From M0108 sp937862735 (GTDB lineage Bacteria; Pseudomonadota; Gammaproteobacteria; Chromatiales; Chromatiaceae): 64,000 nt of DNA. Position numbers and translations under genes: made by a program. The stretch lies in assembly GCA_937862735.1 (NCBI GenBank), contig CALMDH010000139.1, positions 1 to 64,000 on the forward strand, written 5' to 3'. This document shows, one piece after another, positions 29,520-38,387 of this stretch. Numbering within the stretch: the first letter of the stretch is position 1; each line of letters begins with the position of its first letter. Under the pieces are notes generated by a model. The model was not told where the DNA came from. It worked only from the letters and a program-made list of their open reading frames with translations, and searched no databases.

Positions 29520-29703
29520 CCAGGCGCGGCGACTGATGTGGTTACCCGTTTTCCGGCGGTAAAAAAACAGGGACCTTGTGTGTCCGTATCCAGGCAGGGA
29601 TTTAAACGGTCCGGAAAGCGGGTGCCCGCAGCAGGTGCGGCCCCCGTGAGCAGACCCTGATGACTCAACCAAATTGAAGCCCAGTTAAGCGGCCGAGAAG
29701 ACC

Positions 29704-31038
29704 ATGCCCGATACCAAGATCATCGTCCTCGATGACGACCCCACCGGCTCCCAGACCGTCCATGGCTGCCTGCTGCTGACCCGCTGGGATGTCGCCACCC
29801 TGCGTCAGGCCCTGGACGACGCCTCGCCCTTGTTCTTCGTCCTCACCAACACCCGTGGCATGGGCGCGGAACAGGCGGCGCAAGTCACCCGCGAGGTCTG
29901 CCATAACCTCAAGCAGGCCCTGGCCGACTGGTCGAGGAAACTGGCGGCCCAGGGGCGGGAGGTCCATGCCCTGTTCGTCAGCCGCTCCGACTCCACCCTG
30001 CGCGGCCACTACCCGGTGGAGACCGATGTCATGACCGAGGAACTGGGGCCTTTCGACGCTCATTTCCTCACCCCGGCCTTCTTCGAGGGCGGGCGCGTCA
30101 CCCGCGACTCCATCCACTACCTGCTGGTCGATGGCCAGCCGGTGCCCACCGCCGAGACCGAATTCGCCCGCGATTCGGTATTTGGCTACTCCACCAGCTA
30201 CCTGCCGGATTATGTCGCCGAAAAGACCCGGGGACGCATCCCGGCGGGGCAGGTCGAGCGGTTCCTGCTGGCTGAGGTGCGCGCCGGCGTCCGGGAGCGG
30301 CTCATGGCACTCACCGGCAATGCCTGCGGCGTGGTGGACGCCGAGACTCAGGCCGACCTGGACCGCTTCGCCGCCGATGTCCTGGCCGGCGTCGCCGCCG
30401 GCAAGCGCTTCCTCTTCCGTAGTGGCGCCAGCTTGCTCACCGCCCTGGCGCAACTGCCGCCTCAGCCGGTGGCGGCGATCGCCATGCGTCAGTACGTGCG
30501 CGGTGGCAGGCCCGGCGCCGTCATCGTCGGCTCCCATGTCAAGAAGACCACCGACCAGCTCCAGCGGCTGTTGGCCCAGCCCGGCACCGCCCCCCTGGAG
30601 ATCGATGTCGACCGCATCCAGCCCGAGCGCGCCGCCCTGCTGGCCGCCACCCTGGCCCGGGCCACCGAGCTGCACGCCCAGGGCCAGACCCCGGTGATCT
30701 TCACCAGCCGCGTCGAGCGCACCTTCGCCGACCAGGCGACGCGCCTGGCCTTTGGCGACCAGGTCTCCGCCTTCCTCATGGACTTGGTGCGCGGTCTGCC
30801 GCCGACCCTGGGTTTTCTCATCAGCAAGGGCGGCATCACCTCCAACGACGTCCTCTCCACCGGCCTGGCCCTGGCCAGTTCCCGCGTCCTGGGGCAGATC
30901 CTCCCCGGGTGCTCGGTGGTGCGCTGCCCGGCGGATCACCCCCGCTACCCGGACCTGCCGGTGGTGATTTTTCCTGGCAACGTCGGCGACGAGGAGGCCC
31001 TGGCGGAGGTCTACCGGCGGCTCGCCGGCAACGCATAG
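29704..31038 (+). CDS. Four-carbon-acid sugar kinase family protein (DUF1537)
   Basis: 444 residues. The N-terminal part (IIVLDDDPTGSQTVHG, then SRSDSTLRGHYPVE) binds the sugar acid and the C-terminal part (GGITSNDVLSTGL) is the nucleotide-binding domain of the OtnK/DtnK/LtnK family. Known members phosphorylate D-erythronate, L-threonate or related acids at C4. No OtnC-type decarboxylating aldolase or dehydrogenase partner is seen nearby. The neighbour is a TPP enzyme instead, which suggests a different route. Start ATG 29704 has GAGAAG ahead of it. Confidence 0.88.
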   Translation: MPDTKIIVLDDDPTGSQTVHGCLLLTRWDVATLRQALDDASPLFFVLTNTRGMGAEQAAQVTREVCHNLKQALADWSRKLAAQGREVHALFVSRSDSTLRGHYPVETDVMTEELGPFDAHFLTPAFFEGGRVTRDSIHYLLVDGQPVPTAETEFARDSVFGYSTSYLPDYVAEKTRGRIPAGQVERFLLAEVRAGVRERLMALTGNACGVVDAETQADLDRFAADVLAGVAAGKRFLFRSGASLLTALAQLPPQPVAAIAMRQYVRGGRPGAVIVGSHVKKTTDQLQRLLAQPGTAPLEIDVDRIQPERAALLAATLARATELHAQGQTPVIFTSRVERTFADQATRLAFGDQVSAFLMDLVRGLPPTLGFLISKGGITSNDVLSTGLALASSRVLGQILPGCSVVRCPADHPRYPDLPVVIFPGNVGDEEALAEVYRRLAGNA

Positions 31039-31066
31039 CGACCGTTCTGGAACTGACACGCTAGAG

Positions 31067-31167
31067 CCCCTCTCCCTGCGCGGTCGCGGAGTCATGGGAG
31101 GCCATGGACCCCGGCCACCGACCTTTTGGCCCCTCTCCCCCGCGCGGGAGAGGGGTTGGGGAGAGGG
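31067..31167. repeat. C-rich/G-rich palindromic element (REP-like)
   Basis: CCCCTCTCCC at 31067-31076 and again at 31130-31139 is followed by its complement GGGAGAGGGG at 31146-31155 (10-bp stem, 6-nt loop) and GGGGAGAGGG at 31158-31167. It resembles the elements near 6254, 22009 and 51081. It fills most of the 302-bp gap 31039-31340 after the DUF1537 kinase and could act as a transcription barrier. The rest, 31168-31340, has no recognisable feature. Confidence 0.65.
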
Positions 31168-31340
31168 AGCGGTCCGGGCGATGTGGCCAAGTCGTTGTTG
31201 AGCATTTACTGTGAACCTGTCCATTGATTCTTTCCCGACCTGAGCGTGCCCCTTCGGGGCGAAGCGGGAACTGAATAAATGGGCGCTGTCTTAGCCACCG
31301 CGACCGCGCTGGCGGCGATATCATCCATGGGACTACCGAC

Positions 31341-32438
31341 ATGATCTGGTTTCTTCTCGGCCTTATCGCCCTGATCCTGGGCGCGGAATTGCTGGTACGC
31401 GGCGCCTCCAAGCTGGCCATGGCCCTGGGCATTTCGCCCCTGGTGGTGGGTCTCACGGTCGTGGCCTTCGGCACCAGTTCGCCCGAGCTCGCGGTCTCAG
31501 TCCAATCCGCCTGGGCGGGCCAGGTGGACATCGCCCTGGGTAACGTGGTGGGCAGCAATATCTTCAATGTCCTGTTTATCCTTGGCCTGTCCGCCCTCAT
31601 CACCCCCCTGGTCGTCGACCGGCAGCTCATCCGCCAGGAGGTGCCCCTGATGGTCGGTGCCTCCCTGCTGCTCTGGTTCCTGGCGGCAAATCAGGCGATC
31701 GACCGCCTCGAGGGCCTGTTGCTGGTGGGTCTGCTGGCGGCCTATACCATCTATGTCATCCGCGCCAGCCGACGGCAGACCGCCGCGGACCGTCAGGAAG
31801 CCGCGGCACCCCCCGTCGCGGAGGAAAGGTCCTGGGACTCGCACTGGTTCGTCCAGGTGGCCCTGATCCTGGCAGGTCTGACCCTGTTGGTGCTGGGTTC
31901 CAACTGGCTGGTGGAGGCGGCCGTCGCCTTTGCCCGTGCCCTGGGGGTGAGTGAGCTGGTCATCGGGCTGACCCTGATCGCCGCCGGAACCTCCCTGCCG
32001 GAGGTGGCCACCTCCGTCATGGCGGCGCTGCGGGGGGAGCGGGATATTGCCGTTGGTAACGTGGTGGGGAGCAACATCTTCAACATCCTGGGCGTGCTGG
32101 GGGTCTCCGCCGCCATCGCTCCCACCAGTCTGACGGTGGCCCCCTCCTTGCTGGCCTTCGACCTCCCGGTCATGGTCGCCGTGGCGCTGGCCTGCCTGCC
32201 CATCTTCTTCACCGGCCATCTCATCGCCCGCTGGGAGGGGGGGCTCTTTTTTGCCTACTACATCATCTACACCCTCTATCTGATCCTCATGGCCCGCCAG
32301 CATGACGGCCTGGCCCAATTCGGCTGGATCATGGTCTCCTTCGTCTTGCCACTGACCTTTGCCACCCTCGCCATCCTTGCCGGCCGGCATTGGCGACACA
32401 GCCATCGCCGAGGTGGCGGGCGGTTTCCCGGGATTTAA
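31341..32438 (+). CDS. Calcium/sodium antiporter (CaCA family, YrbG-like)
   Basis: 365 residues, about ten membrane helices. The two inverted alpha-repeats characteristic of the CaCA family are present: VVAFGTSSPELAVSV near residue 40 and AAGTSLPEVATSV near residue 215. Each is followed by ALGNVVGSNIFN or AVGNVVGSNIFN. The acidic residues in these motifs bind the cation. It probably exchanges Ca2+ for Na+ or H+ across the inner membrane. It stands downstream of the REP-like element, probably as its own unit. Confidence 0.92.
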   Translation: MIWFLLGLIALILGAELLVRGASKLAMALGISPLVVGLTVVAFGTSSPELAVSVQSAWAGQVDIALGNVVGSNIFNVLFILGLSALITPLVVDRQLIRQEVPLMVGASLLLWFLAANQAIDRLEGLLLVGLLAAYTIYVIRASRRQTAADRQEAAAPPVAEERSWDSHWFVQVALILAGLTLLVLGSNWLVEAAVAFARALGVSELVIGLTLIAAGTSLPEVATSVMAALRGERDIAVGNVVGSNIFNILGVLGVSAAIAPTSLTVAPSLLAFDLPVMVAVALACLPIFFTGHLIARWEGGLFFAYYIIYTLYLILMARQHDGLAQFGWIMVSFVLPLTFATLAILAGRHWRHSHRRGGGRFPGI

Positions 32439-32468
32439 TGACTCAACCCGTTGGTGGATCATGCTGGC

Positions 32469-32532
32469 GCCGCCAAGCCGCCAAGCCGCCAAGCCATCAA
32501 GTCATTAAGCTGCCAAGCGGCCATCCCGCCAA
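32469..32532 (+). repeat. 8-bp tandem repeat, eight units
   Basis: GCCGCCAA occurs three times in a row from 32469, followed by five decayed units (GCCATCAA, GTCATTAA, GCTGCCAA, GCGGCCAT, CCCGCCAA) to 32532. It lies in the 287-bp gap between the antiporter and ferritin genes. The remaining gap bases hold no other recognised element. Confidence 0.85.
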
Positions 32533-32725
32533 CCCTAGGGCCTTGGCCACCATCCCCACGAACAGGGGGTGTGTGGAATAACAGGGGCGGTACGTGGCGG
32601 GACTGACCTTGAAATCCCTGGCCAAAGGGCCAGTATCTGCTCTCATGGCCGACCACCGCGGCCCTGGCCCACGCGGTGGCGGTTGCCCATAACCCCAGAA
32701 CATAACCGCAAAAGAGGACGATGAG

Positions 32726-33262
32726 ATGCTTACCGCGACCATGGCGACCAAGCTGAACGAGCAGATCAATCGCGAATTCTTTTCCGCCTATTTGTACCTC
32801 GCCCTGTCCACCGAGGCCGAGGAGAGCAATCTGCGTGGCACCGCCAGTTGGTTTCTGGCCAAGCATGGCGAGGAGATGGTCCACGCCATGAAGATGGTGC
32901 GCTATCTCCTGGACCAGGGTGCCAGCGTCAAATTGGGGGCCATCGCGGCACCGCCCGCCCCGGCTGGCGCCATTCTGGCCATGTTCGAGCGCACCCTCGA
33001 ACACGAGCGGGCGGTGACCACCGCCATCAACGAGCTGGTGGATCATGCCCTCAGTGAAAAGGACCATGCGACCAACATCTTCCTGCATTGGTTCGTCACC
33101 GAGCAGATCGAGGAGGAGGCTACGGTCAACGATATCCTGGGCCGCCTGCGGCTCTTCGGCGACAAGGGGGAGGGACTCCTGATGATCGACAACGAACTGG
33201 GCGCCGCGGCCAAGGTCATGGCCCAGACCTTGGCGCAGGCGAGCGCGGTCACGGCGGCTTGA
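32726..33262 (+). CDS. Ferritin (non-haem iron storage protein)
   Basis: 178 residues with the four-helix ferritin pattern: INREFFSAYLYLAL, then HGEEMVHAMKM, LEHERAV and WFVTEQIEEEATV. Conserved Glu and His ferroxidase ligands are visible in these motifs. It stores iron in the cytoplasm, probably as a 24-mer. Start ATG 32726 follows AAAGAGGA. Another ATG at 32721 is out of frame. It is a single gene. Confidence 0.93.
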   Translation: MLTATMATKLNEQINREFFSAYLYLALSTEAEESNLRGTASWFLAKHGEEMVHAMKMVRYLLDQGASVKLGAIAAPPAPAGAILAMFERTLEHERAVTTAINELVDHALSEKDHATNIFLHWFVTEQIEEEATVNDILGRLRLFGDKGEGLLMIDNELGAAAKVMAQTLAQASAVTAA

Positions 33263-33447
33263 GTGTGGCTCGGAGCGCGGACATTCAGCCAGCGACCAGC
33301 TTGGCGCTCGACTGGGTTAGGGGAGGGGGGACAGGAGTCTGATCTCCCCGGGGGCTAGTCCGCCCGGGACAGTTGTGGGAAGGATTTTATCCATCACTAC
33401 TCCAGCGTTAGTCTGTGGCTACAGAACCCGCTAAAGGTCCCAATCGC

Positions 33448-33668
33448 TCAAGCCCCCCCCTCGAAGATGAAGGGGTTGAGGAATAGGCGCGTGCCGAGCA
33501 GGCGATCATCCACCGCGTTCAGATTTGCCCCCGCCATGACTTGCGGCCAGGCAGCGCGCAGGGTCTCGATCTGGCGGGCGATCGGGTCCTCCGCCGCTGC
33601 GGCATCCAGCAGGAAGTGCGGCGCGGCGGCAATACAGGTGGCCAACCGGCTCAGCCGCATGCTTGCTC
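33448..33668 (-). pseudogene. HipA-family toxin, C-terminal remnant
   Basis: This frame encodes MRLSRLATCIAAAPHFLLDA and ends LLGTRLFLNPFIFEGGA. It resembles the last 60-70 residues of HipA-type kinases that are partnered by the XRE regulator family encoded just upstream. The rest of a HipA gene (about 350 codons) is missing. The reading frame differs by one from the XRE gene, so a deletion probably removed most of the toxin and fused the ends. The family match is from memory of C-terminal patterns. Confidence 0.5.
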
Positions 33669-33976
33669 TGACGGACGGCCTGAGGCAAGAGCTTGAGCTT
33701 GTCACGGGCCAGCGACAAATGACGCGCCAGGGTGGCAGGCTCCACATCGAACAGAGGGACACCCAGGATGCTGGCCACCTCGAACACCGCGTCAAGGGAG
33801 CAGCCCATATCGCCTTGCTCAATGCGATGGACCAGACCGCGCGAAATACCGGCGCGTTCGGCGATCGCGGCGATCGTCAGGCCTTTTTCGACGCGGGTGT
33901 CATGAAGCAGATGCCCGAACAGTTCGGCGGCCTCGCGCGCGTAGCGGGAGTAACTACGGACTGCTGGTTTGCTCAT
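33506..33976 (-). CDS. XRE-family antitoxin-like regulator (HipB type), altered C-terminus
   Basis: From ATG 33976 the first about 105 residues form an XRE helix-turn-helix protein: SKPAVRSYSRYAREAAELFG, then LTIAAIAERAGISRGLVHRI and SILGVPLFDVEP. Family members of this type are about 100 residues long and precede hipA. Here the frame runs on for about 50 more residues of Arg/Gly/Pro-rich sequence that is out of frame with a HipA-like C-terminal remnant. So the antitoxin is probably fused to nonsense. Whether it is still expressed and functional as a DNA-binding protein is unknown. It is divergent from the RES-Xre pair. Confidence 0.6.
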   Translation of the reverse strand: MSKPAVRSYSRYAREAAELFGHLLHDTRVEKGLTIAAIAERAGISRGLVHRIEQGDMGCSLDAVFEVASILGVPLFDVEPATLARHLSLARDKLKLLPQAVRQSKHAAEPVGHLYCRRAALPAGCRSGGGPDRPPDRDPARCLAASHGGGKSERGG

Positions 33977-34209
33977 GTAGGCCTGCCCGTTGCATAAATA
34001 AGGCATGAAGCATTTTTGAGATCTGTTTATGAGGCACCCTATCATGGCTTTGGCTGGCCATGGCCGAGGGCGCTGATGACAAAGATGCGCGGTCTCGGAG
34101 CTGGTGGCACGCCAGTCACTAACGGCACGCCGGATGGGGATGCTTGTCTGCCGGCAATTCGCCGATAGTATGATTGGCAAACTGCCGGAACGGATGAGGA
34201 GATTCAAAG

Positions 34210-34644
34210 ATGACCGCCGTCGTTGAAGAAGTGGTGCGTAAGCTGGGCGAACAAGCCTTGATTGGAGAGGACATCCGCTCCCAGGCCGATCTGGCGCTGG
34301 CCGTGCATCACTGCCTGCCCCTCGGGGTGCTCAAGGGTTTGGCTCAAGCCGGACTCACCGAGCAGGAGATCGAACGCTTCGTCATCCCACAAAGGACCCG
34401 GCGACATCGGGCGGCAAAAGGCCAGCCATTAACGATGGATGAATCCGATCGTGCCGTGCGTATCTTGCGCATCCAAACTATTGCCGAAGATACTTTTGAG
34501 GACAAGGGGAAGGCCAGCACCTGGCTGCGCCGCCCGCTCGTCGAGCTGAACGGCGAGATGCCGCTGGAGATCGCCCGGACCGAGGCCGGCGCCCGCGTCA
34601 TTGAGACCATCCTGGCCAAGATCGCTTGGGGCGCCGCTGCCTGA
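34210..34644 (+). CDS. Xre/MbcA/ParS-type antitoxin (DUF2384)
   Basis: 144 residues. The N-terminal half has a helix-turn-helix-like fold (GVLKGLAQAGLTEQEIERFV) and the C-terminal half the toxin-binding domain ending in the classic ASTWLRRPLVELNGEMPLEI pattern and a GARVIETILAKI helix. It neutralises the RES toxin whose ATG overlaps its stop codon. A GAGGAGA precedes the ATG at 34210. Confidence 0.92.
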   Translation: MTAVVEEVVRKLGEQALIGEDIRSQADLALAVHHCLPLGVLKGLAQAGLTEQEIERFVIPQRTRRHRAAKGQPLTMDESDRAVRILRIQTIAEDTFEDKGKASTWLRRPLVELNGEMPLEIARTEAGARVIETILAKIAWGAAA

Positions 34645-35105
34645 TGATTCTGTGGCGCTTATCAGCTGAGCGTTATGCCAGGGCATTTAACGGTGGTTAC
34701 GGGCTGCTCTACGATGGGCGCTGGAATACCGCCGGACATGCGGTCACCTACTGTGCGACCTCGCCATCGCTGTGCGTGCTGGAAAAGCTGGTGCACACCC
34801 AAGATCCTGACCTGCTTCCCGCCTTGGTGATGGTACGCTACGCCGTCCCAGACGATCTCGGGACCGAAACGATCTTGGTCCCTGATTTACCGGATTCCTG
34901 GCGTCTTCAGGAAAGCTGGACGCAGTGGCGTGGTGATCAGTGGCATGCCGCGCTCAGCGCGCCCTTGCTGCGCGTTCCCTCGGCGGTTGTCCCGCTGACG
35001 GACTCGCCCGACATGACCGTACTGATCAATGACCGCCATCCCGCCACCGCTGAGGTCTCCATCCTCACGGCCGAGACCTTTGTGCTGGATACGCGGCTGT
35101 TTTGA
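34644..35105 (+). CDS. RES-domain toxin (NAD+-degrading family)
   Basis: 153 residues from ATG 34644, which overlaps the antitoxin stop by one base (TGATG). MILWRLSAERYARAFNGGYG, YDGRWNTAG (conserved Arg) and SPSLCVLEKLVH (conserved Glu) are the RES hallmarks. Such toxins deplete NAD+ and arrest growth. The gene is complete and preserves the key residues, so the system looks active. A longer start at 34626 is possible but would overlap the antitoxin further. Confidence 0.93.
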   Translation: MILWRLSAERYARAFNGGYGLLYDGRWNTAGHAVTYCATSPSLCVLEKLVHTQDPDLLPALVMVRYAVPDDLGTETILVPDLPDSWRLQESWTQWRGDQWHAALSAPLLRVPSAVVPLTDSPDMTVLINDRHPATAEVSILTAETFVLDTRLF

Positions 35106-35267
35106 CATCGATCTGTTTCGCGCGGGTCTGCATCTTCTCCTGTTCTGGAGGTCTTGATTCAGCCACTTGAAGCCAATACTGATTGAGGGGGCTGTTCTGA
35201 AGTGGAATCAGCATCAGAGTGGCCTCCCAAAACCGCCGCGGACATGAGAAACCAAAGGGCGATAACC

Positions 35268-36890
35268 ATGACCACTGAGACCGGATCTAGCCATTACCAC
35301 GGCGGCCTCAATCACCCTGATCAGGGTCACATGCCTGACCAGCATCAGCCATCCGACCTGGCACCCTTCTGTGCCGGCGGCCATCCGTCAAATATTCCCG
35401 TTATCGGGACTGTCTTGAGCCCCCAGGCCCGCACCGCCCGCAAGGCGGAACTGGTCGCTGGCCTGTTGGCGATCCTGCCCGCGGCCCAGGTGCTGCATGA
35501 GACCGAAGACCTGCGCCCCTACGAGTGCGATGGCCTCTCCGCTTACCGCCAGTTGCCCCTGGCGGTGGCTTTGCCTGACACCGCGGACCAGGTCCAGGCC
35601 ATCCTGAAGCTGTGTCATCGCCTTGGCGTCCCCGTGGTCGCCCGGGGCGCCGGTACCGGCCTGTCCGCTGGGGCCCTGCCGCACCCGGAGGGCCTGCTGC
35701 TGTCCCTGGCCCGGCTCAAGGCCATCCTGCACATCGATCCCCTGGCGCGCACCGCCCGGGTCCAGCCGGGGGTGCGCAACCTGGCCATCTCCGAGGCGGC
35801 GCGGGCCCATGGCCTCTACTATGCCCCGGACCCTTCCTCCCAGATCGCCTGCACCATCGGCGGCAACGTGGCCGAGAACTCCGGCGGGGTGCACTGCCTC
35901 AAGTACGGCCTGACGGTGCACAACCTGCTGCGCCTGGAGGTCATTACCATGGACGGCGAGCGCCTCGTCCTCGGGTCTGAGGCCCTGGACGCCCCCGGTT
36001 ACGACCTGATGGCCCTGATGACCGGCTCCGAGGGCCTGCTCGGGGTGGTGGTGGAGATCACCGTCCGCCTGCTGCCCCTGCCTGAGCGCGCCCAGGTGTT
36101 GCTCGCCGCTTACGATGACATCGGCCAGGCCGGGGCGGCGGTGGGGGCCATCATCGCCGCCGGCATCATCCCCGCTGGCCTGGAGATGATGGACAACCCC
36201 GCCATTTGCGCCGCCGAGGCCTTCGTCCACGCCGGCTACCCCACCCAGGCGGCGGCCATCCTGCTCTGCGAACTGGACGGTGCCAATGAGGAGGTCTCCC
36301 AGGAGATCCTGCGGGTGCGCCAGATCCTGCTCGACAGCGGCGCCACCGAGGTGCGTACCGCCCGCGACGAGGCCGAGCGGCTGCTGTTCTGGAAGGGGCG
36401 CAAGGCCGCCTTCCCCGCCGTCGGCCGCCTGTCGCCGGACTATTACTGCATGGATGGCACCATCCCCCGCCGCCGCCTGCCGGAGGTGCTGGCGCGGATC
36501 GCCGAGATGTCGGCGGCCTATGGCCTGCCGGTGGCCAACGTCTTCCACGCCGGGGACGGCAACCTTCACCCCCTGATCCTCTACGACGCCAACCGCCCCG
36601 GCGAATTGGAGCGTACCGAGGAGTTGGGCGGCAAGATCCTGGAGTTGTGCGTCGAGGTCGGCGGCACCATTACCGGAGAACACGGGGTGGGTACCGAGAA
36701 GATCGACCAGATGTGCGTCCAGTTCCACCCCCTGGAGTTGACCCAGTTCCATGCCGTCAAGGCCGCCTTCGACCCGGCCGGGCTGCTCAACCCCGCCAAG
36801 GCCGTGCCGACTCTGCACCGCTGCGCCGAGTTCGGGGCCATGCACGTTCACGCCAATCAGCTCAGGTTTCCCGACCTGCCGCGGTTTTGA
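35268..36890 (+). CDS. glcD: Glycolate oxidase subunit GlcD (FAD-linked)
   Basis: 540 residues from ATG 35268. An FAD-binding domain (VVARGAGTGLSAGALP, then IGGNVAENSGGVHCLKYG) is followed by the FAD-oxidase C-terminal domain (FHAGDGNLHPLI, EHGVGTEKI). GlcD is the flavin subunit that oxidises glycolate to glyoxylate and feeds electrons through GlcE and GlcF. The first 45 residues are a His/Pro/Gln-rich extension absent from typical GlcD, so the true start may be further in. It is followed by glcE and glcF on the same strand, forming an operon. Confidence 0.95.
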   Translation: MTTETGSSHYHGGLNHPDQGHMPDQHQPSDLAPFCAGGHPSNIPVIGTVLSPQARTARKAELVAGLLAILPAAQVLHETEDLRPYECDGLSAYRQLPLAVALPDTADQVQAILKLCHRLGVPVVARGAGTGLSAGALPHPEGLLLSLARLKAILHIDPLARTARVQPGVRNLAISEAARAHGLYYAPDPSSQIACTIGGNVAENSGGVHCLKYGLTVHNLLRLEVITMDGERLVLGSEALDAPGYDLMALMTGSEGLLGVVVEITVRLLPLPERAQVLLAAYDDIGQAGAAVGAIIAAGIIPAGLEMMDNPAICAAEAFVHAGYPTQAAAILLCELDGANEEVSQEILRVRQILLDSGATEVRTARDEAERLLFWKGRKAAFPAVGRLSPDYYCMDGTIPRRRLPEVLARIAEMSAAYGLPVANVFHAGDGNLHPLILYDANRPGELERTEELGGKILELCVEVGGTITGEHGVGTEKIDQMCVQFHPLELTQFHAVKAAFDPAGLLNPAKAVPTLHRCAEFGAMHVHANQLRFPDLPRF

Positions 36891-36936
36891 GCGCGATGAC
36901 GAAATCGCCGCAAGGCATCCCGGACAGGGGAGAAGC

Positions 36937-38385
36937 ATGAATCAGGACCTTACCCAAACGTTGGCGGCGCGGGTGGCCGCGGCCCAGGCCGAGGGTCGCC
37001 CCCTACGCATCCAGGGCGGTGGCACCAAGACCTGGCTGGGCCGGGCGGTGGACGGCGAGCCCCTGGTGGTGGCCGGCCATCGCGGCATCCTTAGCTACGA
37101 GCCCACCGAGTTGGTCATCACCGCCCGCGCCGGCACCCCGCTGGCGGAGATCCAGGCCGCCCTGGCGGAGCGGGGACAATGGCTGGCCTTCGAGCCGCCC
37201 CATTTCAGTCCCGCCACGGGCCTGGCTGATGATCCTCTCTATCCTGGTGCAGGTGCTGGCGCCAGAGGCAAGGCCGATGGGGGTGCCGAAGCCGGTGCCG
37301 GAGATAAGGCCGATGGCGGTCTGGATGTGGGTGCCGGCGGTCAGGCCGATGGCGGTGCCGATGCCGGGCGCCATCCCAATGCCCATGCCGGCAGCCTGCC
37401 CGGCAAGGCCACCCTGGGTGGCACCATCGCCTGCGGCCTCTCCGGCCCCGCCCGGCCCTACACAGGGGCGGCGCGGGATTTCGTCCTTGGCGTGCGTATC
37501 ATCAACGGCAAGGGGGAGGTGCTGCGCTTTGGCGGAGAGGTGATGAAGAACGTCGCCGGTTACGACCTGTCGCGCCTCATGGCCGGGGCCCAGGGTACCC
37601 TCGGCGTCCTGCTGGATGTCAGTCTCAAGGTGCTACCCCGCCCGGCGGTCGAGTTGACCCTGGTCTTTGACCTGTCCCCCGCGGAGGCGATTCGTCGCTT
37701 CAACCAGTGGGCGGGCCAGCCCCTGCCCCTCAGCGCCGCCTGTCATGACGGCGAACGGGCCCATGTCCGTCTCGCCGGCAACGAGGCGGCGGTGCGCGCC
37801 GCCCAGGCCCGGCTGGGGGGGGAGGTCCTCGCCGGCGAGGCGGAGAGCTTCTGGCGGGCGGTGCGCGAATTGAGACACCCCTTCTTTCGGCAAGGATCGG
37901 CCTACCTGCCAGGAACGGACTATCAGCAAGCAATGGCTTATCAGAAAGGAACGGCTTCTCAGACAGGAGCGGCGCCCCTCTGGCGCCTCTCCCTGCCACC
38001 CACGGCGCCCCACGACCCCGCCTTGGGCCCCCAGTTCATCGATTGGGGCGGCGCCCTGCGCTGGGTCCATAGTGAAGATCCGCTCTGGCCGGTGGCCCAG
38101 GCCGCCGGCGGGCATGCCAGTCGCTACGCCCTGGCCTTTACTCGCCAGGATACCGTTGCGGCGGAGGAGGTTGACGCGGACGCCGCTGGTGCCGCTGACG
38201 TGTCTGGCACCCAGGAACTTGGCGCGGGGCCTGATCGGACAAAGGAGCGAGAGACAGTCGAGATGACGGGCGGCGCCGTCCTCCAACCGCTCCCGCCCGC
38301 GCTCCTTGCCCTGCACCGGCGCCTCAAGGCTGCCATCGATCCGCGCGGCATCCTCAATCCCGGCCGGATCTACCCGGAGCTTTAG
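36937..38385 (+). CDS. glcE: Glycolate oxidase subunit GlcE with low-complexity inserts
   Basis: 482 residues, against about 350 in E. coli. The FAD-binding core is present (RIQGGGTKTWLG, then GEVMKNVAGYDLSRLMAGAQ) and the ending AAIDPRGILNPGRIY is typical. Two or three inserts explain the extra length: residues about 99-152 (37231-37395, Gly/Ala/Asp-rich repeats), residues about 325-350 (Gln/Gly/Ala-rich) and residues about 405-445 (38154-38275, acidic and Ala-rich). All keep the frame. It lies 46 bp after glcD and 2 bp before glcF. Confidence 0.92.
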   Translation: MNQDLTQTLAARVAAAQAEGRPLRIQGGGTKTWLGRAVDGEPLVVAGHRGILSYEPTELVITARAGTPLAEIQAALAERGQWLAFEPPHFSPATGLADDPLYPGAGAGARGKADGGAEAGAGDKADGGLDVGAGGQADGGADAGRHPNAHAGSLPGKATLGGTIACGLSGPARPYTGAARDFVLGVRIINGKGEVLRFGGEVMKNVAGYDLSRLMAGAQGTLGVLLDVSLKVLPRPAVELTLVFDLSPAEAIRRFNQWAGQPLPLSAACHDGERAHVRLAGNEAAVRAAQARLGGEVLAGEAESFWRAVRELRHPFFRQGSAYLPGTDYQQAMAYQKGTASQTGAAPLWRLSLPPTAPHDPALGPQFIDWGGALRWVHSEDPLWPVAQAAGGHASRYALAFTRQDTVAAEEVDADAAGAADVSGTQELGAGPDRTKERETVEMTGGAVLQPLPPALLALHRRLKAAIDPRGILNPGRIYPEL

Positions 38386-38387
38386 GC

